The notes below the pieces were generated by a model, which was given only the letters and a program-made list of their open reading frames with translations, was not told the origin of the DNA and did no database searches. The position numbers were made by a program, and so were the translations under genes. Below, in pieces: positions 34,141 through 42,993 of a DNA stretch of 64,000 nt. Numbering within the stretch: the first letter of the stretch is position 1; every line of letters begins with the position of its first letter. The DNA comes from Verrucomicrobiales bacterium (GTDB taxonomy: Bacteria; Verrucomicrobiota; Verrucomicrobiia; Verrucomicrobiales; DEV007). The stretch covers positions 62,001 through 126,000 of the forward strand of contig JARGPI010000008.1 of assembly GCA_029213005.1 (NCBI GenBank), written 5' to 3'.

Positions 34141-35286
34141 TCACAGACCCAACATTGGAGCCGGAAGGAGAAAGGCATGTTGCTCCAGAAGACTGTAACT
34201 GCCATGCCAGCTCAGATATTGCGAGATCCAGACCACAAAAACATAAACTGCCGCAGCGGGCAGCATCCCGATCCGCCCCAGAATTCTGAAGATCCAGTGC
34301 CGATTCATCTCCGACTTCATCGATCTTGAAGTGGCCCAGCCCAACAGCAGGCGGGCCGGAAACATAAACGCCACGAACACCAAATTGGGTATCCACGCCA
34401 CTTCCTGAGGAGCCAGTTCGATTTTCAGCACGTAGAGCGGGAGCGCAAAGAGCAGCGTAATCACCAGCGCAACCCACAAGGCGAGTGGCGCGCGTCTGAA
34501 ACCCTGCCTCACTGATCTCCAATCCCGAAATGTCGAAAATTTCCGGCTTAGTGCAAACCGGGTCTGAACAAACGGGAGGTAAAGAATCACGACGGCAAGA
34601 ATGATTCCACCGATCAGCGAAACGAGAAGGGAGAGCGGTTGGATCGGAATCGATGGGGCCAAAAAGAGGAGAGACGTGGGAATCAGAAGCCAGAGAGCAC
34701 CTCCGAGAAATCCCAGAAAACCCAATTTAAAATAATCAAAAAGCTTAAAACGGCTCTGAAGTCCCGATAAACCGCTGAATCGCGGAAGTTGCTTGGGTTC
34801 GCCCAGCCAGCGAAAAAAGCGGATCGGCGCTGCCCAGAGAAAATGCCGAAATTTCCCACCGCGCATGATGGCCCAAATCATCCCGAGAACACAGATACTG
34901 CTCAGAAAAAGCAACATTCCACCGAGGAAGCGTCCCGCCTCACCTTGCGGGACCAAAATTTCGGCATCGACCCAGTAACTGTATAGAAGTCGGATCGGAA
35001 GGAAGATAAACCAACCGGCAACGATCACTTTTCCGATTCTTGACGCCGGCTTCAAACCAATCAACCCGTCCCGAAACCGTCCACTTCTGGCGACCCGGGC
35101 CGAAGCTTCCAATAAGTACCCGAGACTGAAAAAGTGGATAATGGGAATCGCGGAAATCGCAGCGAGACTCAAAACGATCACAAGAAGACCGAACAGATAA
35201 TCAAAAAACGTCCCCAGCTTTGCCGGTAATGAAGCCTTTGAGATCTCCGGTCTCTCTGAGGAAATATTCGATACACTTGACTCCAT
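34141..35286 (-). CDS. Polytopic membrane protein, unknown function
   Basis: A 381-residue protein with about eight hydrophobic segments, starting near residue 30 (LFGLLVIVLSLAAISAIPII) and ending near 360. The early sequence FFSLGYLLEASARVARSGRFRDG, with a Gly-Tyr-Leu-Leu-Glu-Ala stretch after the first helix, resembles DUF4013-like membrane proteins, but I cannot confirm the family. No catalytic motif is visible. It is 56 bases downstream of the DUF2752 gene on the same strand, so the two may be co-transcribed. Confidence 0.6.
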   Translation of the reverse strand: MESSVSNISSERPEISKASLPAKLGTFFDYLFGLLVIVLSLAAISAIPIIHFFSLGYLLEASARVARSGRFRDGLIGLKPASRIGKVIVAGWFIFLPIRLLYSYWVDAEILVPQGEAGRFLGGMLLFLSSICVLGMIWAIMRGGKFRHFLWAAPIRFFRWLGEPKQLPRFSGLSGLQSRFKLFDYFKLGFLGFLGGALWLLIPTSLLFLAPSIPIQPLSLLVSLIGGIILAVVILYLPFVQTRFALSRKFSTFRDWRSVRQGFRRAPLALWVALVITLLFALPLYVLKIELAPQEVAWIPNLVFVAFMFPARLLLGWATSRSMKSEMNRHWIFRILGRIGMLPAAAVYVFVVWISQYLSWHGSYSLLEQHAFLLPAPMLGL

Positions 35287-35342
35287 TTCTCTCCCGCTAG
35301 ATGCCCTGCCCCGCCTCGCAGTTACAAAAAATGTCAGTAATA

Positions 35343-35726
35343 TCAGGGATACCAGCGGTTCGTGAGGATCAAATAGACCCAGTTCCCTATTAATAACAGG
35401 GTCGTGATTACCGCAACGGCTTTGATCGAAATCGATCTGCGCGGCGGGTTACCTTTTCTGACCACATAACCGCCCAGCCAAACCACCGCGATCAGACATC
35501 CTAAAACGGCGAGTGGATTGTAGGCTACCGCTTTCCCGACCTGACCATCTGCTAATGCCCGCAGCGAACGGGTCCCCCGACAAGCAACACAGGGAATTCC
35601 GGTGACCTTTTTAAATCCGCAGGCCGGAGGCTTTACCGGAAACTGATCGTAAAACCTTGCGGCGACGAGCAGACCCACCATCACAAAAAAGACGACGAGG
35701 GGGGCTATAATAACTTCGAGCTTCAA
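35343..35726 (-). CDS. DUF2752 membrane protein
   Basis: A 127-residue inner-membrane protein with three hydrophobic segments. The family signature is clear: a Cys before the core (ACGFKKVTG), then GIPCVACRGTRSLRALADG, and the downstream AYNPLAV. DUF2752 proteins carry this paired-Cys motif (usually CPxCGxTR) and have no known function. The start codon of this frame is TTG at 35726; a shorter version from the ATG at 35678 would lose the first helix. It is divergent from hemW, about 56 bases away. Confidence 0.75.
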   Translation of the reverse strand: MKLEVIIAPLVVFFVMVGLLVAARFYDQFPVKPPACGFKKVTGIPCVACRGTRSLRALADGQVGKAVAYNPLAVLGCLIAVVWLGGYVVRKGNPPRRSISIKAVAVITTLLLIGNWVYLILTNRWYP

Positions 35727-35782
35727 TAGTATTTGTCCGTTCTTCGTTCTATCGTAAAGGCAAAATCGGCAAACTCAAAACT

Positions 35783-36877
35783 TTGACCAGACACCTCTAC
35801 ATCCACATCCCGTTCTGTCACCACATCTGCCCGTATTGTGCGTTCTACAAACACCGCCCGGGTGCATTGGCCAATCAGGCGTTCATCGACGCGATCCTCA
35901 ATGAAGCACGAATCAGAGTCTCGGAAGTCGAAATCAAACCGGAAACGATTTATTTCGGCGGAGGAACCCCGAGTGCTCTCAGTTCCTCCCACATCAAGAG
36001 ACTCTGCACCGGACTGCACGAAATTTTTGATCTCTCGGACCTTAAAGAATGGACGATCGAATCGAATCCCGCGACTTTTGATCTCCGCAAAGCGAAACTG
36101 TTCCGCGAACTGGGCATCACCCGCCCCAGCCTCGGCGTTCAGTCATTCCATCCTGCCACCCTGAAAACTCTGGGAAGGGATCATTCGGCTGACGATGCGG
36201 TAGCCGCCTTCGAAACGCTTCGTGAAGCTGGGTTTCAAAATATCAGCGTCGATCTGATGTTTTCCATTCCCGGGCAAAAGCTCGCGGATTGGGATTACGA
36301 TCTGTCCGTCGCTCTGAATTTGGAATCCGAACATATCTCCTGCTACAACCTGACTTACGAAGAGGACACCGATTTTATGAAACGCCACCAAAGCGGTGAA
36401 CTCGATGCGGATGAAGATCGTGACGCCTCGACGTTTTATCACACGATCGAACGGCTCGAAGCGGGAGGTTTTCATCACTACGAAATCTCGAATTACGCCC
36501 GCGACGGATTCCAATCGCTTCACAATCAGGCCTATTGGACGGGACGCGATTATTTGGGACTGGGGCCGAGTGCCGTTTCCACGATCCGGAATGTTCGCTG
36601 GAAAACGCTCCCCGACACGGCGGCCTACACCAGGGCCATGCACGCAGGGGACGAGGTGAAATCTGAAATCGAAAATTTAACTGAGGAGGACAAACGCCTC
36701 GAAGCCATTGCACTGCAGCTTCGTACCTCAAAAGGCCTCCCCTCAGATTATGTCGGTGGACTCTCGACTATTGACTCCCTAACCCAACAGGGTTTACTCA
36801 TAAAGCAAGGAGACAACTACTGTCTCACTCACGAGGGGAAAGCGCTGGCCGACCCTATCGCTGCAGCCCTTGCCTAA
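35783..36877 (+). CDS. hemW: HemW-type radical SAM heme chaperone
   Basis: A 364-residue radical SAM protein formerly annotated as oxygen-independent coproporphyrinogen oxidase. The cluster motif C12-x3-C16-x2-C19 is in IPFCHHICPYCAFY, and the family blocks IYFGGGTPS, SLGVQSFHP, ISVDLMFSIPGQ and HYEISNYAR follow in order. The length and the missing extra N-terminal cysteine region of HemN indicate HemW, which inserts heme into respiratory proteins. The start codon is TTG at 35783. The ppk2 gene follows with overlap or a 16-base gap depending on its start. Confidence 0.88.
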   Translation: MTRHLYIHIPFCHHICPYCAFYKHRPGALANQAFIDAILNEARIRVSEVEIKPETIYFGGGTPSALSSSHIKRLCTGLHEIFDLSDLKEWTIESNPATFDLRKAKLFRELGITRPSLGVQSFHPATLKTLGRDHSADDAVAAFETLREAGFQNISVDLMFSIPGQKLADWDYDLSVALNLESEHISCYNLTYEEDTDFMKRHQSGELDADEDRDASTFYHTIERLEAGGFHHYEISNYARDGFQSLHNQAYWTGRDYLGLGPSAVSTIRNVRWKTLPDTAAYTRAMHAGDEVKSEIENLTEEDKRLEAIALQLRTSKGLPSDYVGGLSTIDSLTQQGLLIKQGDNYCLTHEGKALADPIAAALA

Positions 36878-36893
36878 ATTATACTCAGATACC

Positions 36894-37697
36894 ATGCATC
36901 CTTGCCAAGTTCCCACCGGAGAAACCGTCGATTTGAACCAAATCCCCACTCGTGATGAAGTGATCTTTCCCATTTCGAAAGACGAAGGGAAAAAGCTTTT
37001 CGAGGAGATGTTGGAGGAAATCGATGAACTCCAGACACGGCTCTATGCCGAGGGCAAACATCGTCTCCTCGTCGTGTTCCAGGCGATGGATTGCGGAGGA
37101 AAGGATGGCACGATCCGTAATGTGTTCAACCCAATGGATCCTCAGGGCATCCGCGCGGTTTCTTTCAAAAGACCGAGCAGCGAGGAACTGGCGCATGATT
37201 ACCTCTGGCGGGTCCACGAACATGTTCCCGGCAACGGCGAGACCGTCATTTTCAACCGCAGCCACTACGAAGACATCGTCGCGGTAAGAGTCCGCGAGAT
37301 TTTCCTGGAATCCCGCTGGTCGAAGCGCTATGACCATATCGTCAACTTCGAAAAAATGCTCGCGGACGAGGGAACCAAAATTGTGAAGATCTTTCTCCAT
37401 ATTTCAAAGGACGAACAAAAACAGCGGCTCCAGGACCGGCTCGACGAAAAGGATAAGAACTGGAAGTTTAATCCCGGAGATCTCGAAGACCGCGCGCTTT
37501 GGCCGAAATTCATGACGGCCTACAGCGACGTGATCTCTAAAACCAGCACCGCTCAGAATCCATGGCATGTCGTTCCCGCCGACCGGAAATGGTACCGGAA
37601 TCTGATTGTTGCCAGTATCGTCATCGAAGCGCTGACCAGTCTGGACATGAAATATCCACCGGTCGATTTCGATCCCGAATCCATTGTGATTGAGTAA
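36894..37697 (+). CDS. ppk2: Polyphosphate kinase 2 family protein
   Basis: PPK2 enzymes move phosphate between polyphosphate and nucleotides in the cytoplasm. The 267-residue protein has the single PPK2 domain: Walker A-like VFQAMDCGGKDG, the SFKRPS block, RVHEHVPGNGETVIFNRSHYED and FNPGDLEDRALWPKFM. The one-domain length points to a class I or class III enzyme (nucleotide phosphorylation); which nucleotide is used cannot be read from the sequence. I chose the ATG at 36894; a TTG at 36870 that overlaps hemW is possible. The SulP transporter gene follows 29 bases later. Confidence 0.87.
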   Translation: MHPCQVPTGETVDLNQIPTRDEVIFPISKDEGKKLFEEMLEEIDELQTRLYAEGKHRLLVVFQAMDCGGKDGTIRNVFNPMDPQGIRAVSFKRPSSEELAHDYLWRVHEHVPGNGETVIFNRSHYEDIVAVRVREIFLESRWSKRYDHIVNFEKMLADEGTKIVKIFLHISKDEQKQRLQDRLDEKDKNWKFNPGDLEDRALWPKFMTAYSDVISKTSTAQNPWHVVPADRKWYRNLIVASIVIEALTSLDMKYPPVDFDPESIVIE

Positions 37698-37726
37698 GCC
37701 CCGGGGATCACCGGTAAACGCACACT

Positions 37727-39538
37727 GTGAAAAAGGTCCGCTGGTTTCTGAAACGCTCGGCCCGACGACTTCGAGAAATGATTCTCGAAGATCCGTTGGA
37801 CCCGTTTCCAATCCGGAAAGCGTTTACCAATTATAAGCGGAAAGATTTTGCGAAAGACTCCGTTTCCGGACTGAATGTCGCCCTGCTCGCCTTCCCTCAG
37901 GGCATGGCCTACGCCGTAATTGCCGAACTTCCGATTCAGTTCGGCATTATCTCCGGTGCGGTCGCCGCGATCGTTGCCCCGCTTTTCGCCGGATCCAGAC
38001 ATACCGTGTTGGGACCGACCAATGCCACGGCCTTCATGATTTTCTCGAGTTTTGCCGCCTTTTCGATGGCCGATAAAACAGCGTTTCTCCCCCTCTTTGT
38101 TCTTATTGTTGGGTTATTGCTCGTGATCGGGGCCTTTCTCCGGGTGGCGGAGCTGATCCAGTTCATTAGTCGCAGCGTCGTGGTCGGTTACATCACAGGA
38201 GCGGCGATTTTAATCATCGCGAATCAGATTCGGCATGTTTTGGGTGTGGAACTGAATTTATCGGAAGGCCCCAAGACCTTCTTCACCATCATCCAAAATA
38301 CCTTTTCCCAGATCAAGGAAACGGAATGGGAACCCCTCGCTCTGAGTTTTGCCACTCTCGCCATGTGGATCGGTCTATCATGGAAGTGGAAACGACTCCC
38401 GGTCTTTGCCGTTACGCTCGTTACCATGACCGGGGTCTACGCCCTCCTCCACAGCAACATCGGCTGGACCGTGGCAACCTTTGATTCCTTTCAACCCTCC
38501 GACCTGAAGCCGAAATTACCCACCATCAGCGAAAACGGACTGTTCTATGATATCGGCCATCTTCTCGGCGTGGCCTTCTCGGTGGCGTTCCTCGCTACTC
38601 TGGAAAATTCGGTGATGTCGAAAACGCTCGCCAGCCAAAGGGGCGAATGGCCGAATATGAATCAGGATATGCTGAGTGTCGGACTCGCAAATATCGTGAC
38701 TTCCTTTGCCGGCGGGATGCCCGCATCCGGATCCCTCACCCGGTCAGCGCTAAATTTCAGCAGCGGAGCCCGCAGTCGTCTCTCCAGCATAATCAGCGGG
38801 ATACTCTGCCTCCTCGGTGCGCTTCTCATCGGAAAATATATGCACCTCGTTCCGAAGTGCAGCCTCGCTGTTCTCGTGATCTGCATCGCTTTCAGCCTGA
38901 TCAACCGACGGAGGATTCAGATTTCGCTCTATTCCACGCCGGGAGATGCTGCGGTCTTGATAACCACCTTCCTTGCGGCTCTTTTGATGCCTCTGAGTGT
39001 GGCGATTTTCGTCGGAGTGGGACTTTCCATCGTTTTGTATTTGCGGGCGTCGAGTCGCCCCTACCTCACAGAGTATGAAATCACCGAACACGGCGAACTG
39101 AAAGAACTGGAGCGCCAGGAGGATGAGCCGACCCCGGCGGTTTCCGTCGTTCACGTGGAAGGCGAACTGTTTTTCGGAGCCGCGGAGATCTTCCGGGCTC
39201 AGATCCAGAAAATCGCCTACGATCCGGCGATCAAAATTATCATTCTCCAGCTGAAAAACGCACGCCGTCTCGATGCCACATCCGTGATCGCTCTGGAGGA
39301 ACTAGTGAACTTTCTCCGGTCGAAAAACCGGGACGTCGTGTTAAGCGGCGTGACCAAAGACGTCTTCCGAGTCCTCAAAAACTCGGGAACACTGGACACC
39401 ATCGGGCGAAAAAACACCTTTCCCTACAATAGTAAAAACCCAAACCTCGCCACCAAGCATTCTTTAAAGCGAGCGCTGGAGTTATTGGGAACCGAAAACG
39501 CAGACATCCGGATTTTCTACGACCCCAACAAGAGCTAG
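37727..39538 (+). CDS. SulP-family anion transporter with STAS domain
   Basis: A 603-residue inner-membrane transporter of the SLC26/SulP family (sulfate, bicarbonate or other anions). The N-terminal membrane domain starts with GLNVALLAFPQGMAYAVIAELP and continues with GPTNATAFM and the late signature ANIVTSFAGGMPASGSLTRSALN. The cytoplasmic C-terminus carries a STAS domain (about 462-560; VVHVEGELFFGAAEIF and IIILQLKNARRLDATSVIAL). The substrate is not determined. The start is GTG at 37727, with an ATG at 37778 as alternative. It follows ppk2 closely and ends just before a palindromic repeat. Confidence 0.88.
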   Translation: MKKVRWFLKRSARRLREMILEDPLDPFPIRKAFTNYKRKDFAKDSVSGLNVALLAFPQGMAYAVIAELPIQFGIISGAVAAIVAPLFAGSRHTVLGPTNATAFMIFSSFAAFSMADKTAFLPLFVLIVGLLLVIGAFLRVAELIQFISRSVVVGYITGAAILIIANQIRHVLGVELNLSEGPKTFFTIIQNTFSQIKETEWEPLALSFATLAMWIGLSWKWKRLPVFAVTLVTMTGVYALLHSNIGWTVATFDSFQPSDLKPKLPTISENGLFYDIGHLLGVAFSVAFLATLENSVMSKTLASQRGEWPNMNQDMLSVGLANIVTSFAGGMPASGSLTRSALNFSSGARSRLSSIISGILCLLGALLIGKYMHLVPKCSLAVLVICIAFSLINRRRIQISLYSTPGDAAVLITTFLAALLMPLSVAIFVGVGLSIVLYLRASSRPYLTEYEITEHGELKELERQEDEPTPAVSVVHVEGELFFGAAEIFRAQIQKIAYDPAIKIIILQLKNARRLDATSVIALEELVNFLRSKNRDVVLSGVTKDVFRVLKNSGTLDTIGRKNTFPYNSKNPNLATKHSLKRALELLGTENADIRIFYDPNKS

Positions 39539-39563
39539 GTCCGATGGGACCCGGTGCAAAACC

Positions 39564-39605
39564 GGACTGTACAGGGTACAATCACTGACTGTACCCTGCA
39601 CAGTC
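39564..39605. repeat. Interspersed palindromic repeat, copy 2
   Basis: The unit ACTGTACAGGGTACAATC (39566-39583) is followed by an inverted partner TGTACCCTGCACAGTC (39590-39605) with one mismatch; outer arms pair over 16 positions around a 9-base spacer. It sits in the only gap between the convergent SulP and phosphoesterase genes, and its right arm is read as the last codons of the phosphoesterase gene. It may serve as a transcription barrier for both genes. Confidence 0.9.
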
Positions 39606-40274
39606 TACCTGAAAGACCCGCCGGGGACTGCACGCCCATTGTTTTGCCGATTTTTCGCAAGCATAGCGAACTCCCCCGGCCCAGGGTGAAAACGCAGGCA
39701 TAATCCATTTTGTCTCTCCGGCCACAAACGACGGTAACTTCATCGACAGCCCCGCCCCGTCGCTATAGCGATAAGCAGGATGGATGTGCCCTACCACCTC
39801 GATCTGCCCGTTTTTACCGGCAAAATCCCGATGACCGTGATGAAAAACCCATTCCCCGATCTCAAAGTGGGGCAGCCAATCAAATTCCCGAATCAGAGCC
39901 CCCTTGTCATGGTTACCCTTGATAAGAATCAGGTCATCGCAGCGGTCTTCTAGGGCAAAAAGCCACTTTATGACCTCTTTTTGACCCGAAATGGCACCAT
40001 CGACAATGTCCCCATTCAAAATCAGAGTCTTCGGTTGATAGGATGAAACCAGATCATCGACCCGGGATTCGATCGTTTCGCGCCCCCACATTGGCCAAAG
40101 CCCACCCTCCGCCCGGCGCCTCACTTCATACCCATAATGGAGGTCGCTGATCGCCAGCCAACGCGCCTTTTCCCCGTAAAGAGCGAGGCGACTATCCAGA
40201 AACACCGTTTCCTGATCACTTTCGTGAACTTTCTCGCGAACGGCAGCGGTTGATTTTTCGAAGGTCTCGACCAT
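39582..40274 (-). CDS. Metallophosphoesterase, PdeM/YkuE-like
   Basis: A 230-residue calcineurin-like phosphoesterase. The metal-binding blocks are complete: ISDLHYGYE, LNGDIVDGA, IKGNHDKG, HHGHRD and VVGHIHPAYRY. The layout resembles the PdeM-type phosphoesterases that occur with DNA ligases, but no ligase or Lhr gene is here, so the role is open. The ATG at 40274 is preferred to a TTG at 40307. The C-terminal residues QVDCAGYSQ are encoded by the right arm of the palindromic repeat at 39564-39605, so the present stop codon was probably supplied by repeat insertion. It is divergent from lysS. Confidence 0.83.
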   Translation of the reverse strand: MVETFEKSTAAVREKVHESDQETVFLDSRLALYGEKARWLAISDLHYGYEVRRRAEGGLWPMWGRETIESRVDDLVSSYQPKTLILNGDIVDGAISGQKEVIKWLFALEDRCDDLILIKGNHDKGALIREFDWLPHFEIGEWVFHHGHRDFAGKNGQIEVVGHIHPAYRYSDGAGLSMKLPSFVAGETKWIMPAFSPWAGGVRYACEKSAKQWACSPRRVFQVDCAGYSQ

Positions 40275-40306
40275 GCTTGCGCCCAACCATACATATAAAT
40301 AAACCA

Positions 40307-41788
40307 ATGTCAGAAGAAACCAATCAAGGCGAAGAACTCGGGAATCTGTTGAAATTTCGTCGTGAAAAGATGGACCGGCTTCGGGAGATGGGAATTGACC
40401 CTTTTGGAGGGAAATTTGAAACCACCGATACTCCCCATCACCTCAGAGAAAATTTTGAGGAAGGAAAACCGGTAAAGATAGCCGGACGAATCACCGCGCT
40501 TCGGGACATGGGTAAGAGTAATTTCATCGATATTTCCGACATCCATGGCCGCATCCAGTGCTTCCTGAACCAGAAAGGTCTCGGAGAAGAGCAGTGGGCA
40601 GCCTACAAGTGCCTCGACATCGGCGACTGGATCGGAGTTGAAGGCGAAACCTTTAACACCAAAGTCGGCGAGCCCAGCATCAAGGTCGAAAAACTCACCG
40701 TGCTATCCAAATCACTCCGCCCGATGCCCAACAAATGGGATGGAGTGGTCAATCCGGAAATCAAATACCGTCAGCGATATCTCGATCTCATCGCCAACGA
40801 AAGATCACGGGATGTCTTTTTGAAGCGCTGCCAGATGGTCAGTGAAATCCGCCGATACTTTCAGGACCGGGGCTTTCTCGAAGTCGAGACCCCGATGTTG
40901 CAGGATGTACCCGGAGGAGCTGCCGCCCAACCCTTCGAGACCTATCACAACGCTCTCGGGATGGATCTTTATATGAGGATCGCTCCTGAATTGTATTTGA
41001 AGCGCCTTCTTGTTGGAGGTTTTGACAAAGTCTTCGAGCTGAACCGGAATTTCCGGAACGAAGGCATCAGCCGCCGCCACAATCCGGAATTCACCATGCT
41101 TGAAGCCTACTGGGCCTACGCTGATTTCGAGCAAATGGCAGATATGGTGGAAGATATGGTCTGCACCCTCGCTGAAAAATACTGCGGTGGTCTGAAAATC
41201 GATCACAAAGACTCTGAAGGCAACGTCACCAAGACAATTGATCTGAGTCGCCCCTGGAGACGGGCCCCATTCCATGATCTGGTCAAAGAAGTCGCCGGCG
41301 AAGACTGGTTCGATCTGAGCTCTGATCAGCGAAAAGAGAAGTGTAAAGACCTCGGAGTCGAGATTTCCCCTGAAATGGAGGATTACGAAGTCAGTCAGCA
41401 GGTTTTCGAGAAGTTGATCGAGGAAAAATGCATCGATCCCGTCTACGTCACCCACGTTCCCAAAGAGTTAGTCCCTCTGGCACGGCAGAACGCCGACAAT
41501 GAAGCGGTGGTCGACGTCTACGAATTAATCATAAACGGAGCGGAAATCTCTCCGGGATACTCCGAATTGAACGATCCCGATGTTCAAAGAGCTCGTTTGG
41601 AAGAACAAGCCGGTGAAGAAATTCAGAAAGTTGACGAAGATTTCCTCCTCGCTCTCGAGTACGGAATGCCTCCCGCCGGAGGTATTGGAATCGGAATTGA
41701 CCGGTTGATTATGATGCTGACCGGAGCGGAATCGATTCGTGACGTTGTGTTGTTCCCTCAGCTTAAGCGGATTGAATCAGGCTCATAA
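40307..41788 (+). CDS. lysS: Lysyl-tRNA synthetase, class II
   Basis: Charges tRNA-Lys with lysine. The 493-residue protein has the N-terminal OB-fold anticodon domain (about 40-140) with GKSNFIDISDIHGRIQCF. The class II core has motif 1 (FQDRGFLEVETPMLQ), motif 2 (FELNRNFRNEGISRRHNPEFTM) and motif 3 (GGIGIGIDRLIMMLT). The ATG at 40307 begins MSEETNQGEELGN, as is usual for LysS; the open frame upstream is not conserved. It is divergent from the phosphoesterase gene with 32 bases between start codons, a very tight divergent pair. Confidence 0.96.
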   Translation: MSEETNQGEELGNLLKFRREKMDRLREMGIDPFGGKFETTDTPHHLRENFEEGKPVKIAGRITALRDMGKSNFIDISDIHGRIQCFLNQKGLGEEQWAAYKCLDIGDWIGVEGETFNTKVGEPSIKVEKLTVLSKSLRPMPNKWDGVVNPEIKYRQRYLDLIANERSRDVFLKRCQMVSEIRRYFQDRGFLEVETPMLQDVPGGAAAQPFETYHNALGMDLYMRIAPELYLKRLLVGGFDKVFELNRNFRNEGISRRHNPEFTMLEAYWAYADFEQMADMVEDMVCTLAEKYCGGLKIDHKDSEGNVTKTIDLSRPWRRAPFHDLVKEVAGEDWFDLSSDQRKEKCKDLGVEISPEMEDYEVSQQVFEKLIEEKCIDPVYVTHVPKELVPLARQNADNEAVVDVYELIINGAEISPGYSELNDPDVQRARLEEQAGEEIQKVDEDFLLALEYGMPPAGGIGIGIDRLIMMLTGAESIRDVVLFPQLKRIESGS

Positions 41789-41904
41789 TTGAGAGCTTGA
41801 AGTTTCTTAAATGTGATAATCCCGCTTGCCTGATATCAAATATAAGATAAGTTTAAAAATAAGTTTTGCATTACGAACTGAGGAACCGCTTCTTAGAAAA
41901 AAAT

Positions 41905-41910
41905 TATACT
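41905..41910 (+). promoter_or_regulatory. Possible -10 element for the barrel protein gene
   Basis: TATACT lies about 105 bases upstream of the barrel gene start, in an AT-rich stretch. No good -35 hexamer stands at the normal 16-18 base distance, so the call is tentative. If used, it would give a leader of about 95 bases that includes the palindrome at 41952-41977. Confidence 0.25.
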
Positions 41911-41951
41911 TTTCTGCTTGAAGTATCTCTCAGTTTTGCGAGACTCAATCC

Positions 41952-41977
41952 AGCGCTAGGGGAGTCTCCCCTAACGC
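41952..41977 (+). promoter_or_regulatory. Palindrome in the leader of the barrel protein gene
   Basis: AGCG-c-TAGGGGAG and CTCCCCTA-a-CGCT are inverted repeats around one central base, with a single mismatch. As DNA this looks like a dimeric protein-binding site; as RNA it can form a stable stem-loop about 35 bases before the start codon, followed by A-rich sequence and no T-run. It may protect the mRNA 5' end or be an operator. Confidence 0.5.
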
Positions 41978-42001
41978 TAAACTAAAAAAGAGATAAAGAA
42001 C

Positions 42002-42008
42002 TAAGGAG
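42002..42008 (+). promoter_or_regulatory. Strong ribosome binding site of the barrel gene
   Basis: TAAGGAG ends 4 bases before the ATG at 42013. Most genes in this window lack such a clear Shine-Dalgarno, so this one stands out and agrees with high expression. Confidence 0.75.
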
Positions 42009-42012
42009 TTAT

Positions 42013-42879
42013 ATGAAAATCAAAGCATTACTTGCTACCCTTATCGGTGCTGTCGCTCTCCAGGGCGTTTCAGCAGGAGAATGGTGCCCACCAGCACCTG
42101 ACAAATGTCCAGTTGAGTGCTGTGACGACACTAACGGAGAAGTTTCATTCGGTTACGGATCAGACTATATCTTCTACGGTGTTAGATTGGCAAGAGACCA
42201 CGTTTGGGCAGACGCTAACTACACTTTTGACGGACTTCCACTTCCATTGACTGTTGGTGTATGGCACCTCAGCTCACTCGGTTCTGGCGGTGCTGTAAGC
42301 GATGCTTACGGTGATGAGACAAACCTTTACGCAAGCGTTGCACTTCCTTCATTCTGCGGGTTTGATGCATCACTTGGTTACAAGGCTCTCTTCTACCCAA
42401 CAACTCGTCAGCCAAGTCCTGGCACAGCTGGTGATTCACAGAACGAACTGTCACTCAGCATTTCCAGAGAAATCTTCTGCGGTGTTACTCTTGGATACAC
42501 AGCAGCATACGATTTCAACGTAACTGACTTCAACGACACTGTTCTTGCAGATCGTAGCGGTGCTTGGGTTCACACTCTTGGACTTTCCAAGTCTGTTGAC
42601 ATCACTGATTGTCTTGCACTTGACCTTGCTGGTGGAGTTCTCTACACAGACAACTACTGGGAAAACGTAGCTGGAGCAACTAAGGACAGTGGTTGGAACA
42701 ACTACTACCTCTCTGCTTCACTTCCAATCGCACTCAGCGGTTGCGCTACTTTGACTCCTTACGTTGGATACAGCGGCACTCCTGACACTTGGGTTGCTGA
42801 TGGAATCAACGGAGGTGTTCCAGGTGCAAACCAGAACGACGTGTTCCACGGTGGTGTGAGCATCAGCGTTGGATTCTAA
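42013..42879 (+). CDS. Outer-membrane beta-barrel protein, highly expressed type
   Basis: A 288-residue exported protein. The signal peptide (about 1-21, MKIKALLATLIGAVALQGVSA) is followed by a short Cys-rich segment (CPPAPDKCPVECCDD). The rest consists of alternating beta-strands such as GEVSFGYGSDYIFYGVRLARD and ends in Phe (ISVGF), the usual signal for outer-membrane barrel insertion. This suggests a porin-like barrel of about ten or more strands; the ligand is unknown. Codon choice differs from the neighbours (CCA for Pro, GGT/GGA, GTT, CTT), the pattern of a highly expressed gene. It has its own leader, strong ribosome binding site and terminator. Confidence 0.78.
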   Translation: MKIKALLATLIGAVALQGVSAGEWCPPAPDKCPVECCDDTNGEVSFGYGSDYIFYGVRLARDHVWADANYTFDGLPLPLTVGVWHLSSLGSGGAVSDAYGDETNLYASVALPSFCGFDASLGYKALFYPTTRQPSPGTAGDSQNELSLSISREIFCGVTLGYTAAYDFNVTDFNDTVLADRSGAWVHTLGLSKSVDITDCLALDLAGGVLYTDNYWENVAGATKDSGWNNYYLSASLPIALSGCATLTPYVGYSGTPDTWVADGINGGVPGANQNDVFHGGVSISVGF

Positions 42880-42917
42880 TTTTAGAATCTACTAAAACAC
42901 ATTTTTTATCCTTGGTT

Positions 42918-42953
42918 GAATCGCCTTCCTTAACAGGAGGGCGATTCTTTTTT
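42918..42953 (+). terminator. Intrinsic terminator of the barrel gene
   Basis: GAATCGCCTTCCT (42918-42930) pairs with AGGAGGGCGATTC (42935-42947), with one G-T pair, around the loop TAAC; six T residues follow (42948-42953). It is a textbook intrinsic terminator and the only convincing one in the window. Confidence 0.9.
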
Positions 42954-42993
42954 GTACGGGTTTCGAGGTCGCCGAAGTAAATCCTCAATCGCA

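Noticed and set aside
40805..41455. Minus-strand reading frame opposite lysS
   Set aside because: It lies entirely inside a certain aminoacyl-tRNA synthetase gene and shows no family features.
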